Positions 33,637 through 41,869 of a stretch of DNA of 64,000 nt are shown in pieces; position 1 is the stretch's first letter, and each line of letters opens with the position of its first letter. Position numbers and translations under genes: made by a program. Location of the stretch: positions 62,001 to 126,000 of the forward strand of contig CAJTVP010000004.1 of NCBI GenBank assembly GCA_910580205.1, written 5' to 3'. Below the pieces are notes generated by a model. That model had not been told where the DNA came from and made no database searches. It saw only the letters and a list, made by a program, of their open reading frames with translations. This DNA is from an uncultured Eggerthellaceae bacterium (GTDB lineage: Bacteria > Actinomycetota > Coriobacteriia > Coriobacteriales > Eggerthellaceae).

Positions 33637-33664
33637 TTGACGGACAAACAAATGTTCGTATAAT
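33637..33664 (+). promoter_or_regulatory. recA promoter
   Basis: TTGACG (33637-33642) and a perfect TATAAT (33659-33664) with a 16-base spacer. The spacer is filled by a LexA-box-like sequence. Predicted start near 33671, leader about 36 nt. Confidence 0.8.
33645..33658. promoter_or_regulatory. LexA (SOS) box in the recA promoter
   Basis: CAAACAAATGTTCG differs by one base from the Gram-positive LexA/DinR consensus CGAACnnnnGTTCG. It lies entirely between the -35 and -10, so LexA binding would block RNA polymerase. The lexA gene itself is at 43231 with similar boxes. Confidence 0.75.
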
Positions 33665-33706
33665 GTCCCTATCAGCTTGCTGATGCAGAACAGACAAGGA
33701 GCTCAG

Positions 33707-34741
33707 ATGAATCCCACCAAAGACGAACTACTGAAATCCACCACAGACCAGATCAAGAAGAAATTCGGCAAAGGCTCCATCATGAAGCTCGGAGAGGGCG
33801 GAGCTGACCTGAGCGTTGGCGCCATTCCCACCGGGGCGCTTCCTTTGGACGTGGCGCTCGGCATCGGCGGCGTCCCCAAAGGCAGGATCATCGAAGTCTA
33901 CGGACCTGAATCAAGCGGCAAGACCACTCTCGCGCTCCAGATCCTCGCAGAGTGCCAGGCGCAGAACGGCATCGTCGCGTTCATAGATGCAGAGCATGCG
34001 CTCGATCCGGTCTATGCGGCCAAGCTCGGCGTGGACATAGATGACGTCCTCATCTCCCAGCCAGACACCGGAGAGCAAGCCCTTGAGATCTGCGACATGC
34101 TGGTGCGTTCTGGCGCGGTGGACTGCGTCGTCGTGGACTCCGTGGCGGCCCTCGTCCCCCGGGCGGAGATCGAAGGGGAGATGGGGGATACCACCGTCGG
34201 CCTGCAAGCCCGCCTGATGTCCCAAGCGCTCCGCAAGCTGGCTGGATCGCTCTCCCGCTCGAACACCACCTGCATCTTCATCAACCAGCTCCGTGAGAAG
34301 ATCGGCGTGATGTTCGGCAACCCAGAGACCACCACAGGCGGTCGCGCGCTGAAGTTCTTCTCCAGCGTCCGCATCGACATCCGCCGCATCGAATCCATCA
34401 AGCAGAACGGGGAAGCCATCGGGAATCGCGTCCGCGCGAAGATCGTCAAGAACAAAGTGGCTCCCCCTTTCCGCCAGGCCGAGTTCGACCTCATGTTCGG
34501 TGAAGGCATATCCAAAGAAGGCTGCATCATCGACATGGCTGTGGATTGCGGCGTGGCGAAGAAGAGCGGCGCATGGTACACCTATGGCGAGGAAAAGCTC
34601 GGACAGGGCAGGGAAGCGGCGAAGCAGACCTTGAAGGAGAATCCTGACATCCGGGATGAGATCGAAGCGCGCGTGCGTGAATACTATGAGGTCCCGGTCA
34701 TCTCCGCCGCCGCGCTCAAAGATGCGCCCATTGAGAATTGA
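33707..34741 (+). CDS. recA: Recombinase RecA
   Basis: DNA-dependent ATPase for homologous recombination and co-protease for LexA. A full-length protein of 344 residues. Walker A GPESSGKT (66-73), VDSVAALVPRAEIEGEMGD, NQLREKIGVMFGNPETTTGG (loop L2 region) and RAKIVKNKVAPPFRQAEFD are conserved. The start is set by AAGGAG five bases before ATG 33707. The stop overlaps the recX ATG (TGATG). Confidence 0.98.
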   Translation: MNPTKDELLKSTTDQIKKKFGKGSIMKLGEGGADLSVGAIPTGALPLDVALGIGGVPKGRIIEVYGPESSGKTTLALQILAECQAQNGIVAFIDAEHALDPVYAAKLGVDIDDVLISQPDTGEQALEICDMLVRSGAVDCVVVDSVAALVPRAEIEGEMGDTTVGLQARLMSQALRKLAGSLSRSNTTCIFINQLREKIGVMFGNPETTTGGRALKFFSSVRIDIRRIESIKQNGEAIGNRVRAKIVKNKVAPPFRQAEFDLMFGEGISKEGCIIDMAVDCGVAKKSGAWYTYGEEKLGQGREAAKQTLKENPDIRDEIEARVREYYEVPVISAAALKDAPIEN

Positions 34742-35289
34742 TGCTTTGGCCTGATGACCTCGCCGGGGAAGGCATCGCGCCCCCGGCGCTCCCTGAGGGT
34801 CCGTTCGACGAACAGGTGCAGAAGGCGTTCCAGAAGATACTGCGATGCGCGAGCGTGAAGGAGCAATCCAGCCTGAAGATGGCCGCCAAGCTCGCCCAAG
34901 CGGGCTTCTCGCCAGCGGTCATCAAGACCGCCATGGACAAGGCGGTCCGCTGCTCATGCATCGACGATGCGCGCTATGCGGAATGCCTCATCCGGTCCAC
35001 CCTCGCCAAGGGAAACGGGCTCTCTTTCGCGCTTGAAGAGATAGGATCTCTGGGGATAGATCCGGATCAGCTTGAGAGCTACCAGGATTACCTTGACGCG
35101 GGAAGCGGCTATGCGCTGGAGCAAGCCCTCCGGTGCCTTGAGGGAAGCAGGGTATACGGGAAAGACCCTTACGCCCGCTGCGTCCGAAAGCTCATCTCGA
35201 AAGGGCACTCTCCTGAGACCGCCTCTGAAGCGGCGCGCCTCCATGTTGAAAGGGAGGGCTGCCGCTCATCGTCTTCTTCATGCGGCTGA
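34741..35289 (+). CDS. recX: Regulatory protein RecX
   Basis: Small helical-repeat modulator that caps or inhibits RecA filaments. The 182 residues match the RecX pattern: KMAAKLAQAGFSPAVIKTAM, then IDDARYAECLIRSTLAKGNG, and a third repeat RKLISKGHSPETASEAARLH. Ser-rich end. Coupled to recA through a TGATG overlap, which is the typical arrangement. Similarity is modest, but context makes the call firm. Confidence 0.88.
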   Translation: MLWPDDLAGEGIAPPALPEGPFDEQVQKAFQKILRCASVKEQSSLKMAAKLAQAGFSPAVIKTAMDKAVRCSCIDDARYAECLIRSTLAKGNGLSFALEEIGSLGIDPDQLESYQDYLDAGSGYALEQALRCLEGSRVYGKDPYARCVRKLISKGHSPETASEAARLHVEREGCRSSSSSCG

Positions 35290-35330
35290 TATGGTCTTTG
35301 CATGAGACGGATGTACGCCTGAAAACCGTT

Positions 35331-35339
35331 TGCTATAAT
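35331..35339 (+). promoter_or_regulatory. Extended -10 promoter in the recX-rny gap
   Basis: TGCTATAAT: TGn followed by a perfect TATAAT. No good -35. The transcript would start near 35346 and run either into the hairpin at 35424-35447 or on into rny. Confidence 0.5.
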
Positions 35340-35345
35340 CCGAAC

Positions 35346-35447
35346 CAATTGGGTTATCAATGTCTTTAAGACATTTGCTGGATATAAAAGCGAATACAAG
35401 CCTTAAGGAAAGCGCGATAGCTCAAGTTGGCCTATGCCAGCTTTTTT
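35346..35447 (+). ncRNA. Candidate small RNA or attenuator leader before rny
   Basis: About 100 nt between an extended -10 and a terminator hairpin. It is AT-rich compared with its surroundings and contains a perfect AATGTC/GACATT hairpin (35359-35375). No open frame with a ribosome site lies inside. It could be a terminated small RNA, or a 5' leader in which terminator formation controls rny. I do not recognise a known riboswitch class. Confidence 0.35.
35424..35447 (+). terminator. Intrinsic terminator 46 bases before rny
   Basis: AAGTTGGC (35424-35431) pairs with GCCAGCTT (35436-35443), an 8-bp stem with one G-U. The loop is CTAT and a T-run follows. It may end recA-recX transcription or attenuate transcription into rny. 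Confidence 0.7.
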
Positions 35448-35493
35448 ATTGGAAAAATCACGCAGCGCGAGCTGCAATGGAAGAAGGCTCATC

Positions 35494-37056
35494 ATGGAGA
35501 TCATCATAGGCATCGTGGCCGTGATCATCGGCATCGCGGTCGGGTTCGGAGCGACGAAGGCGTTCAATTCGAGCAAAGAGAAGAACGCGGCCCTGGAAGC
35601 GGCGAACCTCAAGAAGAGCGCTGAAGACGAAGCGAACCGCCTCATCAAAGACGCAGAGTCCCAGGTTGACACCATGCGCCGCAAAGCGGAGATCGAGGCG
35701 AAAGACGAAGCGCTCCGCTACAAGCAGCAGATCGAAGAAGAGAGCAAGGACCGCTTGCAAGAAGTGCGCAACGCCGAGAACCGCATCGCGCAGCGCGAGC
35801 AATCCTTGGATCATCGCGTGGAAACGCTCGACAAGCGCGAGCATCAGCTCTCCTCTTTGCAGGGGCAGCTGGACAAGCGCTCCCATGAGCTCACCGAATC
35901 GGAAGAGGAGATGGGCCGCCGCTTGGAGAAGGTGGCGGGCATGACCCCTGAACAAGCCAAGGAGGAGCTGCTCCAGACCATCCGGGATGAAGTGGTGCAC
36001 GACCAGGCCGCCATCATCCGCGAAGCAGAGCAGCGCACCAAAGCTGAGGCGGACAAGAAGGCCCGGGAGATCCTGAGCCTCGCCATCCAGCGCGTAGCTG
36101 CTGATCACTCCTCGGAGAACACCGTCTCCACCATCCACATCCCCAACGATGAGCTCAAAGGGCGCATCATCGGCCGCGAGGGAAGGAACATCCGCTCCTT
36201 CGAGCAGCTGACCGGCACCAATCTCATCATCGACGACACCCCTGAGTGCGTGACCATCTCCTGCTTCGATCCGGTCCGCCGCGAGATCGGCCGCATCGCC
36301 ATGGAGAACCTCATCGCCGATGGCCGCATCCATCCGGCGCGCATCGAGGAGATGTATGACAAATCGGTGAAGCTGGTGGGGGAGCGCGTGCAGAAGGCCG
36401 GAGAGCAGGCAGCCTTCGACACCGGCATCCACGATCTGCATCCTGAGCTCATCCACACGCTCGGACGCCTCATGTACCGCACCTCCTATGGCCAGAACGT
36501 GCTCAACCACTCCCTTGAGGTCGCCTACCTCGCTGGCGTCATGGCTTCAGAGCTGGGGCTTGATCCCGTTCCCGCCAAACGCGCCGGCCTTTTGCATGAC
36601 CTCGGCAAAGCGGTCGATCATGAGGTGGATGGCAGCCATGCGGTCCTGGGCGCTGATCTGGCCAAGCGCTTCGGCGAGAAACCGGAGATCGTCCATGCCA
36701 TCGAGGCCCATCATGAAGACGTGGAGCCCAACTCCGTGCTGGACGTCCTCATCCAGGCCGCTGACGCCGTCTCAGCTGCTCGTCCCGGTGCGCGCAAAGA
36801 GACCCTGGACGCCTACATCAAGCGCCTTGAGAAATTGGAAGAAATAGCGAACGCCCATGAAGGAGTGGAGCGAACCTACGCCATCCAGGCTGGTCGCGAA
36901 GTGCGCGTGATGGTGGCACCGGAAGTCGTCGATGAAGCCGCATCCGTGGTGCTGGCCCGTGACATCGCTTCTCAGATAGAGAAGGATATGCAGTATCCCG
37001 GTCAGGTGAAGGTCGTCGTCATCCGCGAGAGCAGAGCTGTTGACTACGCCAAATAG
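35494..37056 (+). CDS. rny: Ribonuclease Y
   Basis: Membrane-anchored endoribonuclease that starts mRNA decay. A 520-residue protein: N-terminal membrane helix (residues 2-22), long coiled coil (about 30-200), KH domain (IPNDELKGRIIGREGRNIRS) and HD domain (HSLEVAYLAGVMASELGL, LLHDLGKAVDHEVDGSHA). AAGAAGG lies seven bases before ATG 35494. An upstream frame from 35434 begins in the terminator loop and is rejected. The end overlaps the following GHKL gene by 17 bases. RNase J and PNPase, its usual partners, are also in this window. Confidence 0.96.
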   Translation: MEIIIGIVAVIIGIAVGFGATKAFNSSKEKNAALEAANLKKSAEDEANRLIKDAESQVDTMRRKAEIEAKDEALRYKQQIEEESKDRLQEVRNAENRIAQREQSLDHRVETLDKREHQLSSLQGQLDKRSHELTESEEEMGRRLEKVAGMTPEQAKEELLQTIRDEVVHDQAAIIREAEQRTKAEADKKAREILSLAIQRVAADHSSENTVSTIHIPNDELKGRIIGREGRNIRSFEQLTGTNLIIDDTPECVTISCFDPVRREIGRIAMENLIADGRIHPARIEEMYDKSVKLVGERVQKAGEQAAFDTGIHDLHPELIHTLGRLMYRTSYGQNVLNHSLEVAYLAGVMASELGLDPVPAKRAGLLHDLGKAVDHEVDGSHAVLGADLAKRFGEKPEIVHAIEAHHEDVEPNSVLDVLIQAADAVSAARPGARKETLDAYIKRLEKLEEIANAHEGVERTYAIQAGREVRVMVAPEVVDEAASVVLARDIASQIEKDMQYPGQVKVVVIRESRAVDYAK

Positions 37057-38149
37057 CGCCTCTGATGCGTCGGAGGTCGATGAGGACATCGTCGACCTCA
37101 TCACGGGGTCATGCGGCGCGGACCCGTTCAAGGTCGAATCCGACTTGGGCCATGGCTATGTCCGGCTGAAAAGCTCCGAGGTGGAACGCCGCCAAGCGGC
37201 GCAGGACATCCAATGCATCGAGGATGCGCTCATAGAGCTTCTGCGCAACAGCCGTGACGCTTCCGCGCATTCCATCTTCGTCGCGTCTTCCAAAGATGAT
37301 GATGAGCGCACCCTCACCATCATCGATGATGGTGAGGGCATCCCTGAGGAGATGTGGCAGACCATCTTCGAACCCCGCGTCACCTCCAAGCTCGAAACGG
37401 CGCACATGGACAAGTGGGGGATGCATGGGCGCGGCATGGCCCTCTATTCCATCACCATGAACGCGCGCAGCGCGCAGGTCATGGCCTCGCGCCCAGGGTG
37501 CGGCGCCTCTCTCAGGATAGATGCGGGCAAGAGCCTTTCAGAGAAGGCCGACCAGAGCAGCTTCCCCCATTTCGAGGAGAAAGACGGCATCATGGCCATG
37601 CGCGGCCCGAAGAACATCACGCGCACCTGCTGTGAGTTCGCGCTCGAATGCGCGAGCGGGATCAACGTGTATCTGGGAACACCCGCTCAGATCTCAGCGG
37701 CGCTCTACGAATACGGCCTCGCGACGGTCCCTGCCTATGCCCGCGCCTTCGGCCGTTGCGAGGATCTGCCCTTGACGAAGACCTTGGGCCTTTCGAACAG
37801 CCCTGAGGACCTCGCTGCGCGCTGCGCTGAGCTTGGGCTGGACATCTCGTTGCGCACCGCCCGTCGGATCATGGACGGCTCCTTCGAGACGCTGCCTGAC
37901 GTGGCCCAGATGATGCGGGAGCGCTCCTTCAACACCGTCGCGAAGAGCAGGAAGCGCGCGCAAGCCCCTTCCACAGGAGGCTTCACCCCGCATCTCGCCC
38001 AACAAGACAAGCGATCCATCGCCGATGCGGCTCAAAGCGCCTTCGCGGATATCGCCGAGTCGTATTACCTTGAGCCCGACGTTGAGCCTTCCGTGCGCGT
38101 CAGCGCTGGCGCGTTGCTCATCAGCATCCCGTTGGTTGAGCGCATTTGA
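37040..38149 (+). CDS. GHKL (HATPase_c) ATP-binding protein between rny and spoVS
   Basis: A 369-residue cytoplasmic protein. The N-terminal half is a GHKL ATPase fold: N-box IELLRNSRDA (E66 to A74), G1 box DDGEGIPE (about 96-103), G2 box WGMHGRGMALYSI (about 126-138). No histidine-phosphotransfer or response domain is present, so it is not a classical sensor kinase; MutL/anti-sigma-like ATPases are alternative relatives. The C-terminal half (SLRTARRIMDGSFETLPDVA) is unrecognised. The only start that keeps the N-box with any context is TTG 37040, inside the rny end; the ribosome site is poor. In Bacillus the gene in this position is ymdB, an unrelated phosphodiesterase. Confidence 0.75.
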   Translation: MTTPNSASDASEVDEDIVDLITGSCGADPFKVESDLGHGYVRLKSSEVERRQAAQDIQCIEDALIELLRNSRDASAHSIFVASSKDDDERTLTIIDDGEGIPEEMWQTIFEPRVTSKLETAHMDKWGMHGRGMALYSITMNARSAQVMASRPGCGASLRIDAGKSLSEKADQSSFPHFEEKDGIMAMRGPKNITRTCCEFALECASGINVYLGTPAQISAALYEYGLATVPAYARAFGRCEDLPLTKTLGLSNSPEDLAARCAELGLDISLRTARRIMDGSFETLPDVAQMMRERSFNTVAKSRKRAQAPSTGGFTPHLAQQDKRSIADAAQSAFADIAESYYLEPDVEPSVRVSAGALLISIPLVERI

Positions 38150-38213
38150 TCCGACCTCACCCCTCGGAGCTGATGCGCATTTTATGCGTTTTGCGTCTTT
38201 CGCCTTCCAATGC

Positions 38214-38242
38214 TCTACAAACTATGATTCATCTGGTAAAGT
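38214..38242 (+). promoter_or_regulatory. Possible spoVS promoter
   Basis: TCTACA (38214-38219) and TAAAGT (38237-38242), preceded by TGG, are 17 bases apart. Both hexamers match 4 of 6. It would start a transcript near 38249, ahead of both start candidates for spoVS. Confidence 0.3.
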
Positions 38243-38308
38243 CTTCCGAACGGCTCAAACATGGGCTGGATGCCACGCAAATGCGCTTTAAACGGGAAAG
38301 TGATCGAA

Positions 38309-38632
38309 GTGACAGACGAAGCGAAGAACGAAATAGGCTGCCTGAAGGTATCATCGAAGTCATCTCCTGCGTCTGTGGCAGGCGCCATCGCCGGGATGAT
38401 CAAAGACGGTTCCGCCGTTGAGATCCAAGCGGTAGGCGCTGGCGCGGTCAATCAAGCCGTGAAGGCCATCGCCATCTCCCGTGGCTTCCTGTCTCCCGTC
38501 GGCATCGAGATCTGCTGCATCCCCTCCTTCGCGGATATCGTGATAGATGGCGAATACCGCACCGCCATCCGCTTTTCCGTGGAGCCTCGTTCCAACAAGA
38601 ACATCAACGCCACCTTTGATGCCGCTTCCTAG
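38309..38632 (+). CDS. spoVS: Stage V sporulation protein S family protein
   Basis: Small Alba-like, probably nucleic-acid-binding protein. CLKVSSKSSPASVAGAIAGM and GAGAVNQAVKAIAISRGFL are diagnostic. SpoVS is also found in non-sporulating bacteria such as Thermus and some actinobacteria, where its function is unclear. The GTG at 38309 is chosen because GGGAAAG lies eight bases upstream. ATGs at 38261 and 38270 give a longer N-terminus without a ribosome site. At 107 residues it is longer than the usual 86, through a short extension at each end. Confidence 0.87.
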   Translation: MTDEAKNEIGCLKVSSKSSPASVAGAIAGMIKDGSAVEIQAVGAGAVNQAVKAIAISRGFLSPVGIEICCIPSFADIVIDGEYRTAIRFSVEPRSNKNINATFDAAS

Positions 38633-38653
38633 CTTTTCTGTGGTCCTGTCCTG

Positions 38654-40006
38654 ATGACGCGCGAACTCGAAGGGCTCACCTTCTGCATCACGACTTTCGG
38701 CTGCCAGATGAACAAGCACGATTCGGAGCGGATCGTCGGCCTCCTCGAATCCCTCGGATGCATCCCGGTCGAAGGACCAGAAGATGCCGACATCGTCATC
38801 TTCATGACCTGCTGCGTCCGTGAATCCGCGGACACGCGCCTGTTCGGCCACGTCATGTCGCTCAAGAACGCGCCTTCGCGGAACGATGCGAAGGCCGAGA
38901 GGCGCATCATCGCCATCGGCGGCTGCATCGGCCAGCGAGACGGTGAGAAGCTCATCGAGGATATGCCTCACGTGAGCGTGGTCTTCGGCACGAACACCAT
39001 CCCCCTCCTGCCTCAGCTTCTCGCAGAAGCGCTGCACGGGGAGCAAGCGGTCGCCGTGCAAGAGGAGAGCAGCACCAGCGCCACAGGGCTGCCCGCTCAT
39101 CGGGAGCAGCGCTGGGCGGCATGGCTGCCCATCACGGTCGGCTGCGACAACTTCTGCACTTACTGCATCGTCCCTCACGTGCGCGGCCGTGAGAAGTCCC
39201 GTCCGCTGGATGATGTGGCGGAGGAAGCGCGGCGTCTGGTGGCAGAGGGCGTTCGCGAGATCACCCTGCTCGGCCAGAACGTCAACTCCTACGGGCGGGA
39301 CCTCTATGGAGAGCCGCGCTTCGCTTCCATGCTGGATGCCATCGCGGGCACGGGCGTGACGCGCCTGCGCTTCGCCACCAGCCACCCGAAAGACTTGATC
39401 CCGCAGGTGATAGAGCGCTTCGCCACTCTCCCATCCCTCATGCCGGCGCTCCATCTGCCGGTGCAGTCGGGATCAGATCGCATCTTGGCCGCCATGAACC
39501 GCAAGTACGCGCGCGACCATTACCTCTCTCTCATCGACGAGCTCAGGCGCGCGCGGCCGGATATCGCTCTTTCCACCGACGTCATCGTCGGATTCCCTGG
39601 AGAGACGGAAGAGGATTTCCAGGACACGCTCTCGCTCATAGATGAAGTGGGGTATCACCAGGTCTTCACCTTCATCTACTCGAAGCGGGAAGGGACGCCC
39701 GCAGCCGCGTATCCGGATGAAGTCCCCCACGGCGTCGCGCAGGATCGCTTCGCTCGCCTGCTCTCCGTGATAGAGAAGCGCGCATGGGAAGCGAACCAAG
39801 CGGATGCGGGCGCCACGGTCGACGTGCTGTTCGAGGGCGCGTCGAAGAAGGATCCTTCCATGGCTTCAGGAAGAACGCCCAAGAACCAAACGGTCCACGT
39901 GCCGGTGAGCAGCTCTGAGGAAGCGCATGCGCTCGCTGGCAGCATCCGCCCCATACGCATCCTTGAAGCGAAGACGTGGTACCTGAAAGGCGAGGCTGCC
40001 CGCTGA
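38654..40006 (+). CDS. miaB: tRNA-2-methylthio-N6-dimethylallyladenosine synthase
   Basis: Radical SAM methylthiotransferase that modifies A37 of tRNAs reading UNN codons. A 450-residue protein with an MTTase domain (FCITTFGCQMNKHDSER, MTCCVRESADTRLFGH, GGCIGQRDGE), the radical SAM cluster CDNFCTYCIVPHVRGREKSR, and a C-terminal TRAM domain (about 385-447). It directly precedes miaA, which makes its substrate base. No clear ribosome site precedes ATG 38654. Confidence 0.96.
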   Translation: MTRELEGLTFCITTFGCQMNKHDSERIVGLLESLGCIPVEGPEDADIVIFMTCCVRESADTRLFGHVMSLKNAPSRNDAKAERRIIAIGGCIGQRDGEKLIEDMPHVSVVFGTNTIPLLPQLLAEALHGEQAVAVQEESSTSATGLPAHREQRWAAWLPITVGCDNFCTYCIVPHVRGREKSRPLDDVAEEARRLVAEGVREITLLGQNVNSYGRDLYGEPRFASMLDAIAGTGVTRLRFATSHPKDLIPQVIERFATLPSLMPALHLPVQSGSDRILAAMNRKYARDHYLSLIDELRRARPDIALSTDVIVGFPGETEEDFQDTLSLIDEVGYHQVFTFIYSKREGTPAAAYPDEVPHGVAQDRFARLLSVIEKRAWEANQADAGATVDVLFEGASKKDPSMASGRTPKNQTVHVPVSSSEEAHALAGSIRPIRILEAKTWYLKGEAAR

Positions 40007-40962
40007 TGACGGGATCATCTCCCCTCATCGTCGTCTGCGGCCCCACCGCCACGGGCAAGTCGGATCTGGCGGAATCTCTGGCGCTCTCGCGGAACGGCGT
40101 GATCCTCTCCGCTGATTCCATGCAGATCTACGCTGGCATGGACATCGGAACCGCCAAGGTTCCCCCAGATGCGCGCGCAGTGCCTTATCACGGCCTGGAC
40201 CTGGTGGCGCCCGATGAGCCCTATTCAGCGGCGCTGTTCCAAGCCTATGGCCGCTCCGTCCTGCAGGATATGGATGCCCAGGGCACGCCGGTCATCATGG
40301 CTGGAGGCACCGGTTTCTACATCAAGGCGGTCATAGATGATCTCCGCTTTCCCGCAGGGGAGCAGCAGAACAATCCCGTCCGCGAGCGGTTCCAGCGCAT
40401 CGCTGAGGAAGAAGGCGGTCAGGCGGTATGGGACATCCTGAACGACCTTGACCCTGAAAGCGCCGCCCAGATACATCCGCACAACGTGAAAAGGACCATC
40501 CGGGCTCTGGAGATGGCGGAAGCAGGGGAGCGCTATGCTGATCGCGCGGAGGGGCTGGCTCATGCAGCCCAGCTCTACGATGCTCGCTTCATCGGCCTGG
40601 AGATGGAGCGCAGCCTTCTCTATGAGCGGATCGATGCTCGCGTGGACGCCATGCGGGAAGCAGGCCTCGTCGATGAAGTGAGATCGCTTGCCGAAGCCGG
40701 TTTCGCCGAGTCGTTGACGTCGCGGCAGGCTATCGGGTACAAAGAGGTTCTGAACGCGCTTGAGGGCGCGTGCACCATGGATCAGGCCTTCGAAGACATC
40801 AAGCGCGCCAGCCGGCGCTATGCCAAACGGCAGTTGACCTGGTTCAGAAAAGACGAGCGCATCTTATGGATGGATGTGACGGATATGACGGCCGAAGAGA
40901 TCGCCTTGAAGGCGGAGCGGATGCTCGAAACCAAGGAAGAAGGAGGGACCTGTGGAGCTTGA
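40006..40962 (+). CDS. miaA: tRNA dimethylallyltransferase
   Basis: Transfers dimethylallyl from DMAPP to A37 of tRNA, upstream of MiaB. Evidence in the 318 residues: VVCGPTATGKSDLAE (P-loop), LSADSMQIYAGMDIGTAK, MAGGTGFYIKAVIDDL, and ESLTSRQAIGYKEVLNALEG. The start at 40006 overlaps the miaB stop (TGATG); an in-frame ATG at 39976 lies inside miaB. The end overlaps the dapF start by 11 bases. Confidence 0.96.
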   Translation: MTGSSPLIVVCGPTATGKSDLAESLALSRNGVILSADSMQIYAGMDIGTAKVPPDARAVPYHGLDLVAPDEPYSAALFQAYGRSVLQDMDAQGTPVIMAGGTGFYIKAVIDDLRFPAGEQQNNPVRERFQRIAEEEGGQAVWDILNDLDPESAAQIHPHNVKRTIRALEMAEAGERYADRAEGLAHAAQLYDARFIGLEMERSLLYERIDARVDAMREAGLVDEVRSLAEAGFAESLTSRQAIGYKEVLNALEGACTMDQAFEDIKRASRRYAKRQLTWFRKDERILWMDVTDMTAEEIALKAERMLETKEEGGTCGA

Positions 40963-41869
40963 GTTCGCGAAACTGGAAGGCCTGGGGAACGATTTCGTGT
41001 TCATCGAGGATATGGATGCGGCCCTTGAGCTCTCCGATGCGCAGGTGAAAGCCCTCTGCGACCGCCACTTCGGGATCGGCGCTGATGGCGTGATCCTGGT
41101 GCGGCCACCTAAGGGCGCAGGCGTCGCATACATGCACTACATCAACGCGGATGGCACGTTGGCGCAGATGTGCGGCAACGGCGTGCGCTGCTTCGCCAAG
41201 TACCTGGTTGACCACGGCCTCGCGCAGAGCGGAGACGGAGCGCTCACCGTGGACACCATGGCGGGGGAGAGGCGGATCGCCTATCAGCTGGACGACAGTG
41301 GGAAGCTGGCTTTGGCCACGGTGGACATGGGCGCCCCCATCCTGGAGCCTGAGCGCATCCCCCTGTCTCCATCCTCCTCTGACAGATGCGCGCAACAGAA
41401 AAATGGCCTGAACCTCATCATCCTGGATTCTCCCTGGGGCGCGTTCATGTTCGCGTGCGTGTCCATGGGAAACCCCCATGCCGTCTGCTTCATCGAGAAC
41501 TGGGAAGGGCAGTCCGATGATCTCTTCCCGGCGGATGCTGAGAAGAGCTTGGACACCATGCGCCTGGACGATATCGGAGCGTTCTTCGAATCCCATCCCG
41601 CATTTCCCGAGAAGTCGAACATCGAATTCGCCTGCATAGAGGAAGATGGCATCTCCATGCGCGTGTTCGAGCGCGGGTGCGGAGAGACGCTCGCCTGCGG
41701 GACCGGCGCTTGCGCCACCTTCGTCGCGGCGTCTCTGACCGGACGCGTTCAAGGAGAGACCATCATCCATCTGCTCGGAGGTGACCTGACCATCGATGAG
41801 GATGAGCCGGGCCATATCCTCATGACGGGCCCAGCTGAGCAGTCGTTCACCGGGAGCGTGACGCTGTAG
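40952..41869 (+). CDS. dapF: Diaminopimelate epimerase
   Basis: Converts LL- to meso-diaminopimelate for lysine and peptidoglycan. A 305-residue protein. KLEGLGNDFVFIE at the start; the catalytic cysteine pair lies in AQMCGNGVRCFAKYL and ETLACGTGACATF. GTG start with AAGGAGGGACCT upstream, a strong site. miaB-miaA-dapF-hflX is an order seen across actinobacteria. The stop abuts the hflX ATG. Confidence 0.96.
   Translation: MELEFAKLEGLGNDFVFIEDMDAALELSDAQVKALCDRHFGIGADGVILVRPPKGAGVAYMHYINADGTLAQMCGNGVRCFAKYLVDHGLAQSGDGALTVDTMAGERRIAYQLDDSGKLALATVDMGAPILEPERIPLSPSSSDRCAQQKNGLNLIILDSPWGAFMFACVSMGNPHAVCFIENWEGQSDDLFPADAEKSLDTMRLDDIGAFFESHPAFPEKSNIEFACIEEDGISMRVFERGCGETLACGTGACATFVAASLTGRVQGETIIHLLGGDLTIDEDEPGHILMTGPAEQSFTGSVTL

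Noticed and set aside
35434..35493. Upstream ATG adding 20 residues to RNase Y
   Set aside because: It lies in the loop of the terminator and lacks a ribosome site; the known N-terminal membrane helix starts at 35494.
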